Assembly (NCBI GenBank): GCA_050184585.1
Contig: JBFXAF010000003.1
Coordinates: 489,869-553,868 of the forward strand
Reading direction: 5' to 3'
Origin: JBFXAF01 sp050184585
Lineage (GTDB): Bacteria > Pseudomonadota > Alphaproteobacteria > Rhizobiales > Rhizobiaceae
DNA: 64,000 nucleotides
The translations under genes and the position numbers were made by a program. Positions within the stretch are counted from its first letter, which is position 1; every line of letters starts with the position of its first letter. This document shows, one piece after another, positions 47,568 to 55,514 of this stretch. The notes beneath the pieces are model-generated. The model saw nothing but the letters and a program-made list of their open reading frames with translations. It made no database searches and was not told where the DNA came from.

Positions 47568-47583
47568 TAAGCATGCTTATAAT
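47568..47583. promoter_or_regulatory. MarR operator candidate overlapping a TATAAT box
   Basis: TAAGCATGCTTA (47568-47579) is a perfect palindrome that overlaps TATAAT (47578-47583), 12 bp before the MarR start codon. An operator at the -10 box would allow the MarR protein to repress its own operon. The -35 region is weak. Confidence 0.5.
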
Positions 47584-47594
47584 ATGTGCCACTC

Positions 47595-48071
47595 ATGAAA
47601 ACCGACGAGACCGACCGGCTGGGACTCCTGGTGCATGACGCGGCGCGGCTGATGCGCAGGCGCTTCGAGGCGCGCGCCGCCGGCACCGGGCTCTCGGCCG
47701 CCCAATGGCGTCTCATGGTCAAGGTGGCGAAGGAGGAGGGCATCGCCCAGGCGCGCCTCGCCGAACTCCTCGAGATCGAGCCGATCAGCGTATCGCGCCT
47801 GATCGACCGCATGGAGGAGGGTGGCTGGATCGAGCGCCGCTTCGACCCGGCCGACCGGCGCGTGCGGACCATCCACCCGACCGACCGCGCCCGCGAGGCC
47901 TACGGCAGGGTCAAGGCGATGGCCGGCGAAGTCTACGAGGCAGCGCTGGCCGGGCTCGATGCCGCCGCTCGCCGCGCCCTGATCGACGGGCTGAAGGCAG
48001 TGGTCGCCAATCTGTCCGACGCCGACGTCGCCGACATCGCTGTCCCGTCCGCGATGCAGAAAGCGAGCTAG
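47595..48071 (+). CDS. MarR-family regulator of the efflux operon
   Basis: A 158-residue MarR-type winged-helix protein with the recognition helix EIEPISVSRLIDRMEEGGWI and the wing RRFDPADRRVRTIH. It is the first gene of a MarR-EmrA-EmrB arrangement, so it most likely senses compounds exported by that pump. The ATG at 47595 is chosen over a GTG at 47586; it lies 11 bp downstream of the TATAAT box, giving an almost leaderless message. Confidence 0.9.
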   Translation: MKTDETDRLGLLVHDAARLMRRRFEARAAGTGLSAAQWRLMVKVAKEEGIAQARLAELLEIEPISVSRLIDRMEEGGWIERRFDPADRRVRTIHPTDRAREAYGRVKAMAGEVYEAALAGLDAAARRALIDGLKAVVANLSDADVADIAVPSAMQKAS

Positions 48072-48075
48072 ACGC

Positions 48076-49209
48076 ATGAACGCCCCCGCGAGGCCCGTTG
48101 AGGGCGAGAAGGTCGAGATCGTCGGCGTCCCTGCCCCGCTCGCGCCCGCCCCGACCACTCCAAGGCGGCGTCGCGGACGCCTGGCGCTCATGCTGGCCGT
48201 GCCGCTTGCGCTCCTCGCTGGCGGCGCCTTCGTCTGGGTGACGGGCGGCCGCTACCAGGAGACGGACAACGCCAATCTAAGACAGGCGCGCGTCGGCATT
48301 GCCTCGGAGATCCCCGGCCGGATCGTGACGCTCGGCATCCAAGACAACCAGGCGGTGCATGCCGGCGACGTGCTGTTCTCCGTCGACCCCGAACCCTATC
48401 GCATCGCGCTGGCGCAGGCCGATGCGGCGCTCGCCGCCGCGCGCATCGGGGTCCAGCAACTGCGCGCCGCCCACAGCCAGGCGGTGGCGCAGGAGCGGGC
48501 CGCGGCCGGCGAGGTGGACTATCTGGCAGCCGAACTGGAGCGGGCTCTGGCATTGACCGACAAGGGCGTCGGCACGCAGTCCTCGCTGGACACGGCGCGT
48601 CGCGACCTCGCCAAGGCCAGGGACCAGCACCAGGCGGCGGTGGAGAGCGTGAGGGGCGCGTTGGCGGCGCTCGGCGGCGACGCCTCGATCGCCACCGACA
48701 GCCATCCGAGCGTCCTCGCCTCCAAGGCGGCACGGGACCGCGCGGCCTACCAGCTCGGGCAGACCACCGTCGAAGCGCCCGCCGACGGCATCGTCGGGCA
48801 GGCGGCTTCGGTGAAGCTCGGACAGTATGTCGGCTCCGGCACGCCGCTGTTCACGCTGGTGGAGACCGGAGACACCTGGGTCGAGGCGAATTTCAAAGAG
48901 ACGCAGCTCACCGGCGTGAAGCTTGGCCAGAGGGCCGAGGTGACGCTCGACACCTATCCCGGACGTCCGTTGGACGCCGTGGTCGATTCGATCGGCGCCG
49001 GCACCGGCGCGGAGTTCTCGCTGCTGCCTGCGCAGAACGCCACGGGCAACTGGGTGAAGGTCACGCAGCGCATACCGGTCAGGCTGAAGCTCACCGATCC
49101 CGACGCCTCGCTGCTGGTGCGCACCGGCATGAGCGCCACCGTGTCGGTCGACACCGGCGTCAGCCGTGGTTTCGGCGCGCTGTTCGGCATGGCGGCCGCG
49201 GCGGAGTGA
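48076..49209 (+). CDS. HlyD/EmrA-type membrane fusion protein
   Basis: A 377-residue periplasmic adaptor: N-terminal membrane helix (ALMLAVPLALLAGGAFVWV), a biotinyl-lipoyl domain beginning at RYQETDNANLRQ, a coiled-coil hairpin (about 110-200), the second lipoyl half with GQAASVKLGQYV, and the beta-barrel with WVEANFKETQL. It links the inner-membrane carrier to an outer-membrane channel. It follows the MarR gene by 4 bp and is separated from the carrier gene by a repeat element. Confidence 0.92.
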   Translation: MNAPARPVEGEKVEIVGVPAPLAPAPTTPRRRRGRLALMLAVPLALLAGGAFVWVTGGRYQETDNANLRQARVGIASEIPGRIVTLGIQDNQAVHAGDVLFSVDPEPYRIALAQADAALAAARIGVQQLRAAHSQAVAQERAAAGEVDYLAAELERALALTDKGVGTQSSLDTARRDLAKARDQHQAAVESVRGALAALGGDASIATDSHPSVLASKAARDRAAYQLGQTTVEAPADGIVGQAASVKLGQYVGSGTPLFTLVETGDTWVEANFKETQLTGVKLGQRAEVTLDTYPGRPLDAVVDSIGAGTGAEFSLLPAQNATGNWVKVTQRIPVRLKLTDPDASLLVRTGMSATVSVDTGVSRGFGALFGMAAAAE

Positions 49210-49240
49210 CAATCGCCTCACAGATCGATCTGTTTATGCG

Positions 49241-49397
49241 ACCCCCCTCTGGCCTGCCGGCCATCTCCCCCTCAAGGGGGGAGATCACGCTTTCATTCCG
49301 TTCGTCGCCAATCGTTGAAGGTGGGAAACTTGCGGCAACGTCGAGACTGCTGATCTCCCCCCTTGAGGGGGAGATGGCCGGCAGGCCAGAGGGGGGT
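49241..49397. repeat. Palindromic repeat element with 47-bp perfect inverted arms
   Basis: Arms 49241-49287 and 49351-49397 are exact reverse complements over 47 bp, with a 63-bp spacer. The arms contain GGCCTGCCGGCCATCTCCCC and nested small hairpins. It sits between the adaptor and carrier genes of the efflux operon. Confidence 0.9.
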
Positions 49398-49423
49398 CGG
49401 TCCCCGGCCTTGCGGAGCTGGCC

Positions 49424-50956
49424 ATGACCACAGCCCCCTTCAGGGAAGTCCCGCATCGCGGCCTGATCACCGTATCGATCATGCTGGCGACGATCATGCA
49501 GGTGCTCGACACCACCATCGCCAACGTCGCGCTGCCGACCATGACGGGTGACCTCGGGGCCAGCCAGGACACGATCACCTGGGTGCTGACCTCCTATATC
49601 GTCGCGGCGGCGATCATGACGCCGGTGACCGGCTGGCTGGCCGACCGCTTCGGCCGGCGCGAACTGTTCCTCGTCGCCATCGTCGGCTTCACCGTGACCT
49701 CGATGCTGTGCGGCCTCTCCTGGAGCCTCGCCTCGATGGTCGCCTTCCGCGTGGCGCAGGGCCTGTTCGGCGCGGCGATCGTGCCGCTGTCGCAGACCTT
49801 CCTGCTCGACATCAATCCGAAGCATCGGCACGGATCGGCCATGGCGATCTGGGGCGCCGGCATCATGGTCGGACCGATCATCGGCCCGACGCTGGGCGGC
49901 TGGCTCACAGAGACGGCCGACTGGCGCTGGGTGTTCTTCATCAACCTGCCGGTCGGGATGATCGCCTTCCTTGGTTGCGCCGCCTACCTGCCGCGCATCG
50001 CGACGCGCCTGCGCGGCTTCGACTTCTTCGGCTTCGCCATGCTGTCGCTCGGCGTCGGCGCGCTGCAACTGATGCTCGACAGGGGCGCGGAGGTCGACTG
50101 GTTCTCGGCGACCGAAATCTGGCTGGAACTCGGGTTGGCGATCACCGGCTTCTGGGTCTTCGCCGTCCACCTCGTCACGGGCCGCGACACTTTCATCGAC
50201 CCGAAGATCTTCGCCGACCGCAACTTCGCCACGGGACTGGTCTTCATCTTCATCATCGGCATCGTGCTGCTCGCCAGCCTGGCGCTGCTGCCACCCATGC
50301 TGGCGCGGCTGTTCAACCATTCGACCATCCTGACCGGGCTGGTGATGGCGCCGCGCGGCGTCGGCACGATGATCTCGATGCTGCTGGTCGGGCGGCTGGT
50401 GCAGATCGTCGACGCACGGATGCTGGTGGTCACCGGGCTGGCGCTGACGGCGTGGTCGCTGCATGACATGACCGGCTTCTCGCCGCAGATGGACGACACC
50501 CTCATCGTCACCTCCGGGATCATCCAGGGGCTCGGCCTCGGGCTGGTCTTCGTACCGCTGTCGACGGTCGCCTTCGCGACGCTTGAGCCCCGCTTCAGAA
50601 CCGATGCGGCGGCGCTGTTCAGCCTCGTCCGCAACATCGGCTCGTCGATCGGCATCTCGATCGTGACCGTCATGCTGGCGCGCAACCTGCAGGTGAACCA
50701 CGCGGAACTGGCGGCGGGCGTCACCCCCAACAACCCGATGCTCGGCGCGCTCTCCCCCGCCGCCGCGCATGGCGACCCGGCGGCGCTCTCGATGATCGAC
50801 GGGCTGGTCAACCAGCAGGCGCTGATGATCGCCTATGTCAACGATTTCAAGCTGATGATGATCGTGACGCTGGCGGCGATCCCTCTCGCCCTGCTGCTGA
50901 GGCGGCCGAGGGCGGAGGCGGCATCGGCTGCGCCGGCCGCCGCCCACATGGACTGA
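49424..50956 (+). CDS. MFS multidrug efflux carrier (DHA2, EmrB-like)
   Basis: A 510-residue carrier with about fourteen hydrophobic segments, as in DHA2/EmrB. Helix 1 contains MLATIMQVLDTTIANVALPT, and the loop motif GWLADRFGRRELF and the NLPVG motif follow. It works with the adjacent adaptor to export toxic compounds. The ATG at 49424 lies just after the repeat; the repeat probably inserted into the emrA-emrB junction. It ends convergent with the TetR gene (4 bp apart). Confidence 0.93.
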   Translation: MTTAPFREVPHRGLITVSIMLATIMQVLDTTIANVALPTMTGDLGASQDTITWVLTSYIVAAAIMTPVTGWLADRFGRRELFLVAIVGFTVTSMLCGLSWSLASMVAFRVAQGLFGAAIVPLSQTFLLDINPKHRHGSAMAIWGAGIMVGPIIGPTLGGWLTETADWRWVFFINLPVGMIAFLGCAAYLPRIATRLRGFDFFGFAMLSLGVGALQLMLDRGAEVDWFSATEIWLELGLAITGFWVFAVHLVTGRDTFIDPKIFADRNFATGLVFIFIIGIVLLASLALLPPMLARLFNHSTILTGLVMAPRGVGTMISMLLVGRLVQIVDARMLVVTGLALTAWSLHDMTGFSPQMDDTLIVTSGIIQGLGLGLVFVPLSTVAFATLEPRFRTDAAALFSLVRNIGSSIGISIVTVMLARNLQVNHAELAAGVTPNNPMLGALSPAAAHGDPAALSMIDGLVNQQALMIAYVNDFKLMMIVTLAAIPLALLLRRPRAEAASAAPAAAHMD

Positions 50957-50959
50957 GCG

Positions 50960-51610
50960 TCAGGCTGCCGCGAACGCCGGGGTGCGATCGGCAGCAGCGG
51001 TCGCGGGTGAGAACTGGAGCTTGATGAAGCTTCTGTAGGCCAGCACCTGCCGGGCCAGCCGCGACGGGTCGTCGAGCACCTTGGCCATGATGATGCCGCC
51101 GTCAACGACGCAGGAGAACATTTCCGCCAGCGCATCGAGATCGACCGGGTCGCGTTGCGGGTAGCGTTCCACGATGGCATCGAGATAGCCGCGGAAGCGC
51201 GCATTCCATCCCTCGACCGAGCGGCGGTTGTACTCGACGACCTCGCGATCGAACAGCCGCTCCTGGTAGCAGATCGAGGCAACCAGGCAGCCGGGATGGC
51301 CGCCGGGCAGGTTCTCCATGATCTCGGCCAGCATCTTGAGGCCGATCAGGAAGCGTTGAAGCGGGTCGTCGGCCAGTTCGGCGGCGCGGTGGAAGACCTC
51401 GTCGAAGATGCGGTCGTCGGCCTCGACGTAGCGGCGCAGCAGGTCGCGTGCCAGCACGTTCTTGTCACGGAAGTGATAGAAGAAGCCGCTCTTGGTGATA
51501 CCGGCCTCGGCGATGATCTCCTCGATCGAGGTCGCCTCGAAGCCCTTCGCGAGCACCGCTGCCTCGGCGATCTCCAGGATGCGCTCGCGCGTCGCCTCTC
51601 CCTTGCGCAT
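50960..51610 (-). CDS. TetR/AcrR-family regulator
   Basis: A 216-residue TetR-family repressor with HTH AEAAVLAKGFEATSIEEIIA followed by AGITKSGFFYHFRDK and a ligand-binding C-terminal domain with one Cys in GCLVASICYQERL. The ATG at 51610 is chosen because the conserved N-terminal helix starts there. It is divergent from the homocysteine S-methyltransferase family gene, whose leader has a candidate operator; whether it also controls the efflux operon is unknown. Confidence 0.9.
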   Translation of the reverse strand: MRKGEATRERILEIAEAAVLAKGFEATSIEEIIAEAGITKSGFFYHFRDKNVLARDLLRRYVEADDRIFDEVFHRAAELADDPLQRFLIGLKMLAEIMENLPGGHPGCLVASICYQERLFDREVVEYNRRSVEGWNARFRGYLDAIVERYPQRDPVDLDALAEMFSCVVDGGIIMAKVLDDPSRLARQVLAYRSFIKLQFSPATAAADRTPAFAAA

Positions 51611-51758
51611 GGCTCTCTCCCGTTTGCTGCACCGACGGTACGGTTTTCTCCTGCACGACAAGCGTAACAGCCTCGTGTCGTCACGCAAGGGCGCAAACAA
51701 AGTATTGGAATTACGCTAGAAATCGCCGCGGCGGTTCTACCGGACCATAAGGATTCTA

Positions 51759-51772
51759 GTTTGTATGCAAAC
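51759..51772. promoter_or_regulatory. Palindrome GTTTG-TATG-CAAAC between divergent genes
   Basis: A 14-bp inverted repeat between the TetR gene (start 51610) and the homocysteine S-methyltransferase family gene (start 51843). It is a plausible TetR operator. Confidence 0.45.
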
Positions 51773-51786
51773 AATCTGGGACAAGC

Positions 51787-51828
51787 CCGGTCATCGAGGG
51801 TCGCGTTTCGACGGCCCTTCATGACCGG
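51787..51828 (+). promoter_or_regulatory. Stable leader hairpin before the methyltransferase ribosome-binding site
   Basis: CCGGTCAT (51787-51794) pairs with ATGACCGG (51821-51828), and AGGG pairs with CCCT inside. The stem ends 2 nt before GAGGA (51831-51835), the ribosome-binding site of the next gene. The sequence does not match the SAM-II riboswitch as I know it. Confidence 0.5.
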
Positions 51829-51842
51829 AAGAGGACCCGAGT

Positions 51843-52793
51843 ATGGCCAAGTATCGCACCAGCCTGCCGCTGATGAAGGGCGGCACATTTCTTTCCGATG
51901 GCGGCATGGAGACGTCGCTGATCTTCACGCAGGGCATCGACCTGCCTCAGTTCGCATCCTTCCCGCTCCTGAAGGACGCGGCGGGCCGGGCCGCGCTGAC
52001 GCGCTACTACGAGAACTTCCTCGCCGTCGCCCGCAACAAGGGGCTCGGCTTCGTGCTCGACACGGCGACCTGGCGGGCGAGCCGCGACTGGGGCGCCAAG
52101 CTCGGCTACGACGCGGCGGCGCTCGCGGAGGCGAACCGTGCGGCCGTGGAGCTGATTTCCGGGTTGAGGCTGAAATGGGAAAGCCCGACGACGCCACAGA
52201 TACTCAATGGCGTCATCGGTCCGCGCGGCGATGGCTACAAGGGCGGATCCATGAACTGGACGGAAGCCCAGGACTTCCACGCCTTCCAGGCAGAGATCTT
52301 CGCGAAGACGGAAGCCGACATGATCTCCGCCATCACCATGAACACCATCGGCGAGGCGGCCGGCATCGCGCTGGCGGCCAAGGCATCCGCGATGCCCTGC
52401 GTCGTCGCCTTCACGGTGGAGACGGACGGAAAGCTGGTCGGTGGAGAGACCCTGCAGCGGGCGATCGAGACGGTCGATGCCGTGACCGGCGGATCGCCGC
52501 TCTACTACATGATCAACTGTGCTCACCCGAGCCACTTCCAGACCGTGCTCGACCGCGACGCCCCGTGGCTGGCGCGTGTCCAGGGCGTGCGAGCGAACGC
52601 GTCCGCCAAGAGCCATGCAGAGTTGGATGAATCGACCGCGCTCGACGAGGGCGACATCGCCGATCTCGCACGGCGCTACCGCGCGCTCGGCGGCGTGCTG
52701 CCCAAGATGCGGGTGATCGGCGGCTGCTGCGGTACCGACCACCACCACATCGCGGCGATCTGCGAGGCGGTAATGCCGGCCAAGGCCGCCTGA
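51843..52793 (+). CDS. Homocysteine S-methyltransferase family protein
   Basis: A 316-residue TIM-barrel enzyme of the Pfam S-methyltransferase family. It opens with FLSDGGMETSLIF, and the zinc site can be assigned to C226 (NCAHPSHF) and the Cys pair C295/C296 (GGCCGTDHHH). It probably transfers a methyl group to homocysteine from a donor such as S-methylmethionine. The single-domain length excludes MetH. The structured leader suggests regulation. Confidence 0.87.
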   Translation: MAKYRTSLPLMKGGTFLSDGGMETSLIFTQGIDLPQFASFPLLKDAAGRAALTRYYENFLAVARNKGLGFVLDTATWRASRDWGAKLGYDAAALAEANRAAVELISGLRLKWESPTTPQILNGVIGPRGDGYKGGSMNWTEAQDFHAFQAEIFAKTEADMISAITMNTIGEAAGIALAAKASAMPCVVAFTVETDGKLVGGETLQRAIETVDAVTGGSPLYYMINCAHPSHFQTVLDRDAPWLARVQGVRANASAKSHAELDESTALDEGDIADLARRYRALGGVLPKMRVIGGCCGTDHHHIAAICEAVMPAKAA

Positions 52794-52885
52794 TCGCAAA
52801 GCGGCCGGCTCCTCGTCGGCCGACGAACCCCAAGACCAGCATCAGCAACGGGCGGAGCCAGGCTCCGCCCGGCAAGGAGATTTCG

Positions 52886-53080
52886 ATGTATCTGCACGCC
52901 CTCATGAGCCATCTCGCCCCCAGCATATTTGCGCACCGCTGGGGTCGCTCCACCACCCTGCAAACCCTGTCCAGGGGCGAAGCGAAGGATCTTGCCGCGC
53001 TGACCGACCAGCAGCTGCGCGACATCGGCTACGTGCGCGAACGCACCTTCGCGCCGCGCCGCCACATCCTGTGGATGTAG
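52886..53080 (+). CDS. DUF1127 small protein
   Basis: A 64-residue protein with the DUF1127 core ALTDQQLRDIGYVRERTF. Small Arg-rich DUF1127 proteins of rhizobia are linked to RNA and carbon-phosphate regulation in Agrobacterium. It follows the methyltransferase by about 90 bp. GCAAGGAGA precedes the ATG. Confidence 0.8.
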   Translation: MYLHALMSHLAPSIFAHRWGRSTTLQTLSRGEAKDLAALTDQQLRDIGYVRERTFAPRRHILWM

Positions 53081-53099
53081 GCGGCGGGAGGAGGATCGC

Positions 53100-53726
53100 A
53101 TGACCCACGCCATGATCAGCGACCGCCGCGCCGGGGACGTGACGCTGCGACCTGCGAGGATTTCCGACACTGCGGACATCGCCCGCCTGTTCCTGATTTC
53201 GTCGGACGGGCTCGCCGCCTACATCTGGAGCCGCTTCGCGCGGCGCGGCCAGAACCTGGAGGAGGTGGGCGCGGCGCGATACGCACGCCAGGGGACCGCC
53301 TTTTCCTACGAGAACTGCGACCTGGCGGTCATCGGCCAGACGACGGTCGGCATGGCGCATGCGTTTCCCATGCCGCCGCGCGCGGCTGGCGAGACGGATG
53401 ACGATCCCGTGCTCGCGCCCTACGCCGAGCTCGAGGACTCCGGCTCGCTCTATCTCTCCGGCCTTGCCGTGGACGAGGAACGTCGCGGGCAGGGCATTGG
53501 CGCTGCGCTCCTCGACCGCGTGGAGGGACGTGCCGCGGCGCTCCGCTGCCCACGCGTGTCGCTGATATGCTTCGACCGGAACCATCGAGCCATGACGTTC
53601 TACCGCCGCCGCGGCTACCGCGAGATCGCGCGCCGGCCGCTCGTGCCGCATCCGGCCCTGCGCTACCGCGACGGAGACGCGGTGCTGCTCGGTCTCGCCG
53701 TCAGAGGAGAGCTGAAATGCGCATGA
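53100..53726 (+). CDS. GNAT acetyltransferase
   Basis: A 208-residue GNAT protein with the acetyl-CoA loop DEERRGQGIGAALL and the end strand FYRRRGYREIA. The N-terminal region TLRPARISDTADIARLFLIS is typical. The substrate is unknown. Its stop overlaps the start of the next small gene (ATGA region at 53723-53726), and it lies 20 bp after the DUF1127 gene, so these likely form one transcript. Confidence 0.87.
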   Translation: MTHAMISDRRAGDVTLRPARISDTADIARLFLISSDGLAAYIWSRFARRGQNLEEVGAARYARQGTAFSYENCDLAVIGQTTVGMAHAFPMPPRAAGETDDDPVLAPYAELEDSGSLYLSGLAVDEERRGQGIGAALLDRVEGRAAALRCPRVSLICFDRNHRAMTFYRRRGYREIARRPLVPHPALRYRDGDAVLLGLAVRGELKCA

Positions 53727-53872
53727 ATCCGACCCGCCGCGCACCCTTGTCCGCGTCCTCCGGCCGCAAGGACCGCCTTGTCGCAGCGATCCTCGTGGCC
53801 GGCTTCGCCGTACTGGTTTCAGCCGCCTGCCTGTGGCTGGCGAGGATGCCGATCATCGACATGCGCCTTTAG
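53717..53872 (+). CDS. Short membrane protein
   Basis: A 51-residue frame with a basic N-terminus and one membrane helix (LVAAILVAGFAVLVSAACLW). It begins 10 bp before the end of the acetyltransferase gene, with GAGGAG 8 nt upstream of the ATG at 53717. The helix and ribosome-binding site support translation; there is no recognised family. Confidence 0.55.
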   Translation: MRMNPTRRAPLSASSGRKDRLVAAILVAGFAVLVSAACLWLARMPIIDMRL

Positions 53873-54017
53873 CCCGCTCCGGGTTTCGACGGCCGCAGCG
53901 CTCACCATCACGAACGACCGGCTCTCCAGGCGGAGGGCGCGGCAAAGGCACGGGCAAGAAGGCGGCCCGGGCCAAGCTCCTCCCATGCCTTCGACATGAA
54001 AGAAGAAAGGAAGAACC

Positions 54018-54461
54018 ATGAACCTCGTCAATATCGCCGCCGCGCTGGCGGCAGTCACCGTGCTTGCCCTCGGCGCACCCGGAGCGGTCGCCCAGGATAA
54101 GCCGTCCCTCGAGGAGACCTACAAGGACATCGAGGCAATCTACGGCGTCACGCCCGAGTACATGAAGGTCTACCCCAAGCAGGGCATTGCCGCCGCCTGG
54201 GCGCTCACCAAGGCGCTGGAGGTGGAGGAGGGCGCGCTGGACCCGAAGGTCAAGTCGCTGATCAACATCGCCGTGGCCGCGCAGATCCCCTGCCGCTACT
54301 GCGTCTGGCTCGACACGAAGTTCGCCCGCGACATGGGCGCCACCGACGCGGAGATCGCCGAGGCGGTCGCGCAGGCCGGACTGACGCGCCACTGGAGCGC
54401 GATCCTAAACGGCATGCAGATCGACTTCGACGCCTTCAAGGCCGAGTTCGGCGGCGACTGA
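54018..54461 (+). CDS. Exported AhpD/carboxymuconolactone decarboxylase-like protein
   Basis: A 147-residue protein with a Sec signal (VTVLALGAPGAVAQD) and an AhpD-like helical domain. The CxxC pair is C92 and C95 (CRYCVWLD); the His found after the second Cys in many AhpD-like proteins is Asp99 here. A peroxidase or disulfide role in the periplasm is possible, unlike the cytoplasmic AhpD. It ends before a strong hairpin and is convergent with cydB. Confidence 0.85.
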   Translation: MNLVNIAAALAAVTVLALGAPGAVAQDKPSLEETYKDIEAIYGVTPEYMKVYPKQGIAAAWALTKALEVEEGALDPKVKSLINIAVAAQIPCRYCVWLDTKFARDMGATDAEIAEAVAQAGLTRHWSAILNGMQIDFDAFKAEFGGD

Positions 54462-54475
54462 GCCGGCGGGGAGAG

Positions 54476-54502
54476 CGGTCCGCCGGGGCTCCCGGCGGAC
54501 CG
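54476..54502. terminator. 12-bp-stem hairpin between convergent genes
   Basis: CGGTCCGCCGGG/CCCGGCGGACCG with a 3-nt loop, between the AhpD-like gene (ends 54461) and cydB (ends 54510). No long T-tract, but the position fits a shared terminator. Confidence 0.7.
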
Positions 54503-54509
54503 TCGTCTC

Positions 54510-55514
54510 TCAATCGTAACTCAACTCGCCCGCCTTACCGCCGAAGACGCGGTAGGCGTAGAAGGAATAGCCGATGATGACCGGCAGCACGAATGCCGTG
54601 CCGGCGAGGATGATGGCGAGGCTTTCGGTCGCCGAGGCCGCGTCCCAGATGGTCAGCCGGTCGGGCACCACGAAGGGGTAGAACGACCAGGCGAGGCCGA
54701 GGAAGCCGAGCAGGAAGATCGCGGCCAGCGCCAGGAACGGCTTCAGGCTGTGCGCGTCGGCCGGGTCGGGCAGCCGGAAGCTGAGCCGCCAGAGCCACAG
54801 GAAGGCCAGCCCCGACAGGATCGGCAGCGGCGAAAGATACAGCATCTCCGGAAACACGAACCAGCGCTCGAAGATGCGCGGGGATGCAAGCGGCGTGGCG
54901 AGCGACACCGCCGCCATGCCGGCGACGGTGAAGACGAGCGCCGAGCGCAGCCAGAGGACAGCCTTCTTCTGGAGCTCCCCCTCGGTCTTGTAGATCAGCC
55001 AGGCCGCGCCGATCGCCGCGTAGGAGGCGGCGAGGCAGGCGGCGACCAGCAGGCCGAACAGCACCCCGCCCCAACCGAGATCGAGGCCGAGCACGTAGAC
55101 GCCGAGCATGTAGCCCTGCGCCAGGGACGCCGCGAGCGAGCCGGCGAAGAACAGCCGGTTCCAGCGGCGCTTGCGGTGGCTCGGCACCTTGGCGCGGAAG
55201 TCGAAGGCGACGCCGCGCAGGATCAGACCCACGAGAAGAACGAAGACGGGGATGTAGAGCGCGGTGAGGATGATGCCGTGCGCGGCCGGGAAGGCGACCA
55301 GCAGGAGGCCGACCGCCAGCACCAGCCAGGTCTCGTTGGCGTCCCAGAACGGGCCGATCGCGGCGATCATCACGTCCTGCTCGTCGTCGCCGGCAAGGGC
55401 GAACAGGATGCCGATGCCGAGGTCGAAGCCGTCGAGGATGACGTACACCAGGATCGCGATGCCCATGAGGGCGGCGAAGATCAGGGGCAGGAGGGTCGGC
55501 CAGTCGAGGGTCAT
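54510..55514 (-). CDS. cydB: Cytochrome bd-type ubiquinol oxidase subunit II
   Basis: A 334-residue membrane subunit of a bd-type quinol oxidase, with about eight hydrophobic segments, starting LIFAALMGIAILVYVILDGF and containing GPFWDANETWLV, the CydB/CioB hallmark. Subunit I is at 56095. The start codon (55514) overlaps the end of the DUF559 frame. cydDC-type assembly genes are not seen in the window. Confidence 0.93.
   Translation of the reverse strand: MTLDWPTLLPLIFAALMGIAILVYVILDGFDLGIGILFALAGDDEQDVMIAAIGPFWDANETWLVLAVGLLLVAFPAAHGIILTALYIPVFVLLVGLILRGVAFDFRAKVPSHRKRRWNRLFFAGSLAASLAQGYMLGVYVLGLDLGWGGVLFGLLVAACLAASYAAIGAAWLIYKTEGELQKKAVLWLRSALVFTVAGMAAVSLATPLASPRIFERWFVFPEMLYLSPLPILSGLAFLWLWRLSFRLPDPADAHSLKPFLALAAIFLLGFLGLAWSFYPFVVPDRLTIWDAASATESLAIILAGTAFVLPVIIGYSFYAYRVFGGKAGELSYD

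Noticed and set aside
45842..47638. A 598-codon plus-strand open frame
   Set aside because: Antisense to lepA, which is complete and certain.
49160..50947. A 595-codon minus-strand open frame
   Set aside because: Antisense to the DHA2 carrier and rich in Arg/Asp/His as expected of a shadow frame.
51787..51842. SAM-II-type riboswitch in the methyltransferase leader
   Set aside because: The hairpin is real but the conserved pseudoknot sequences of SAM-II were not found, so no riboswitch class is claimed.
53873..54017. Short basic open frames before the AhpD-like gene
   Set aside because: Arg/Gly-rich readings occur in several frames with no ribosome-binding site; probably untranslated spacer.
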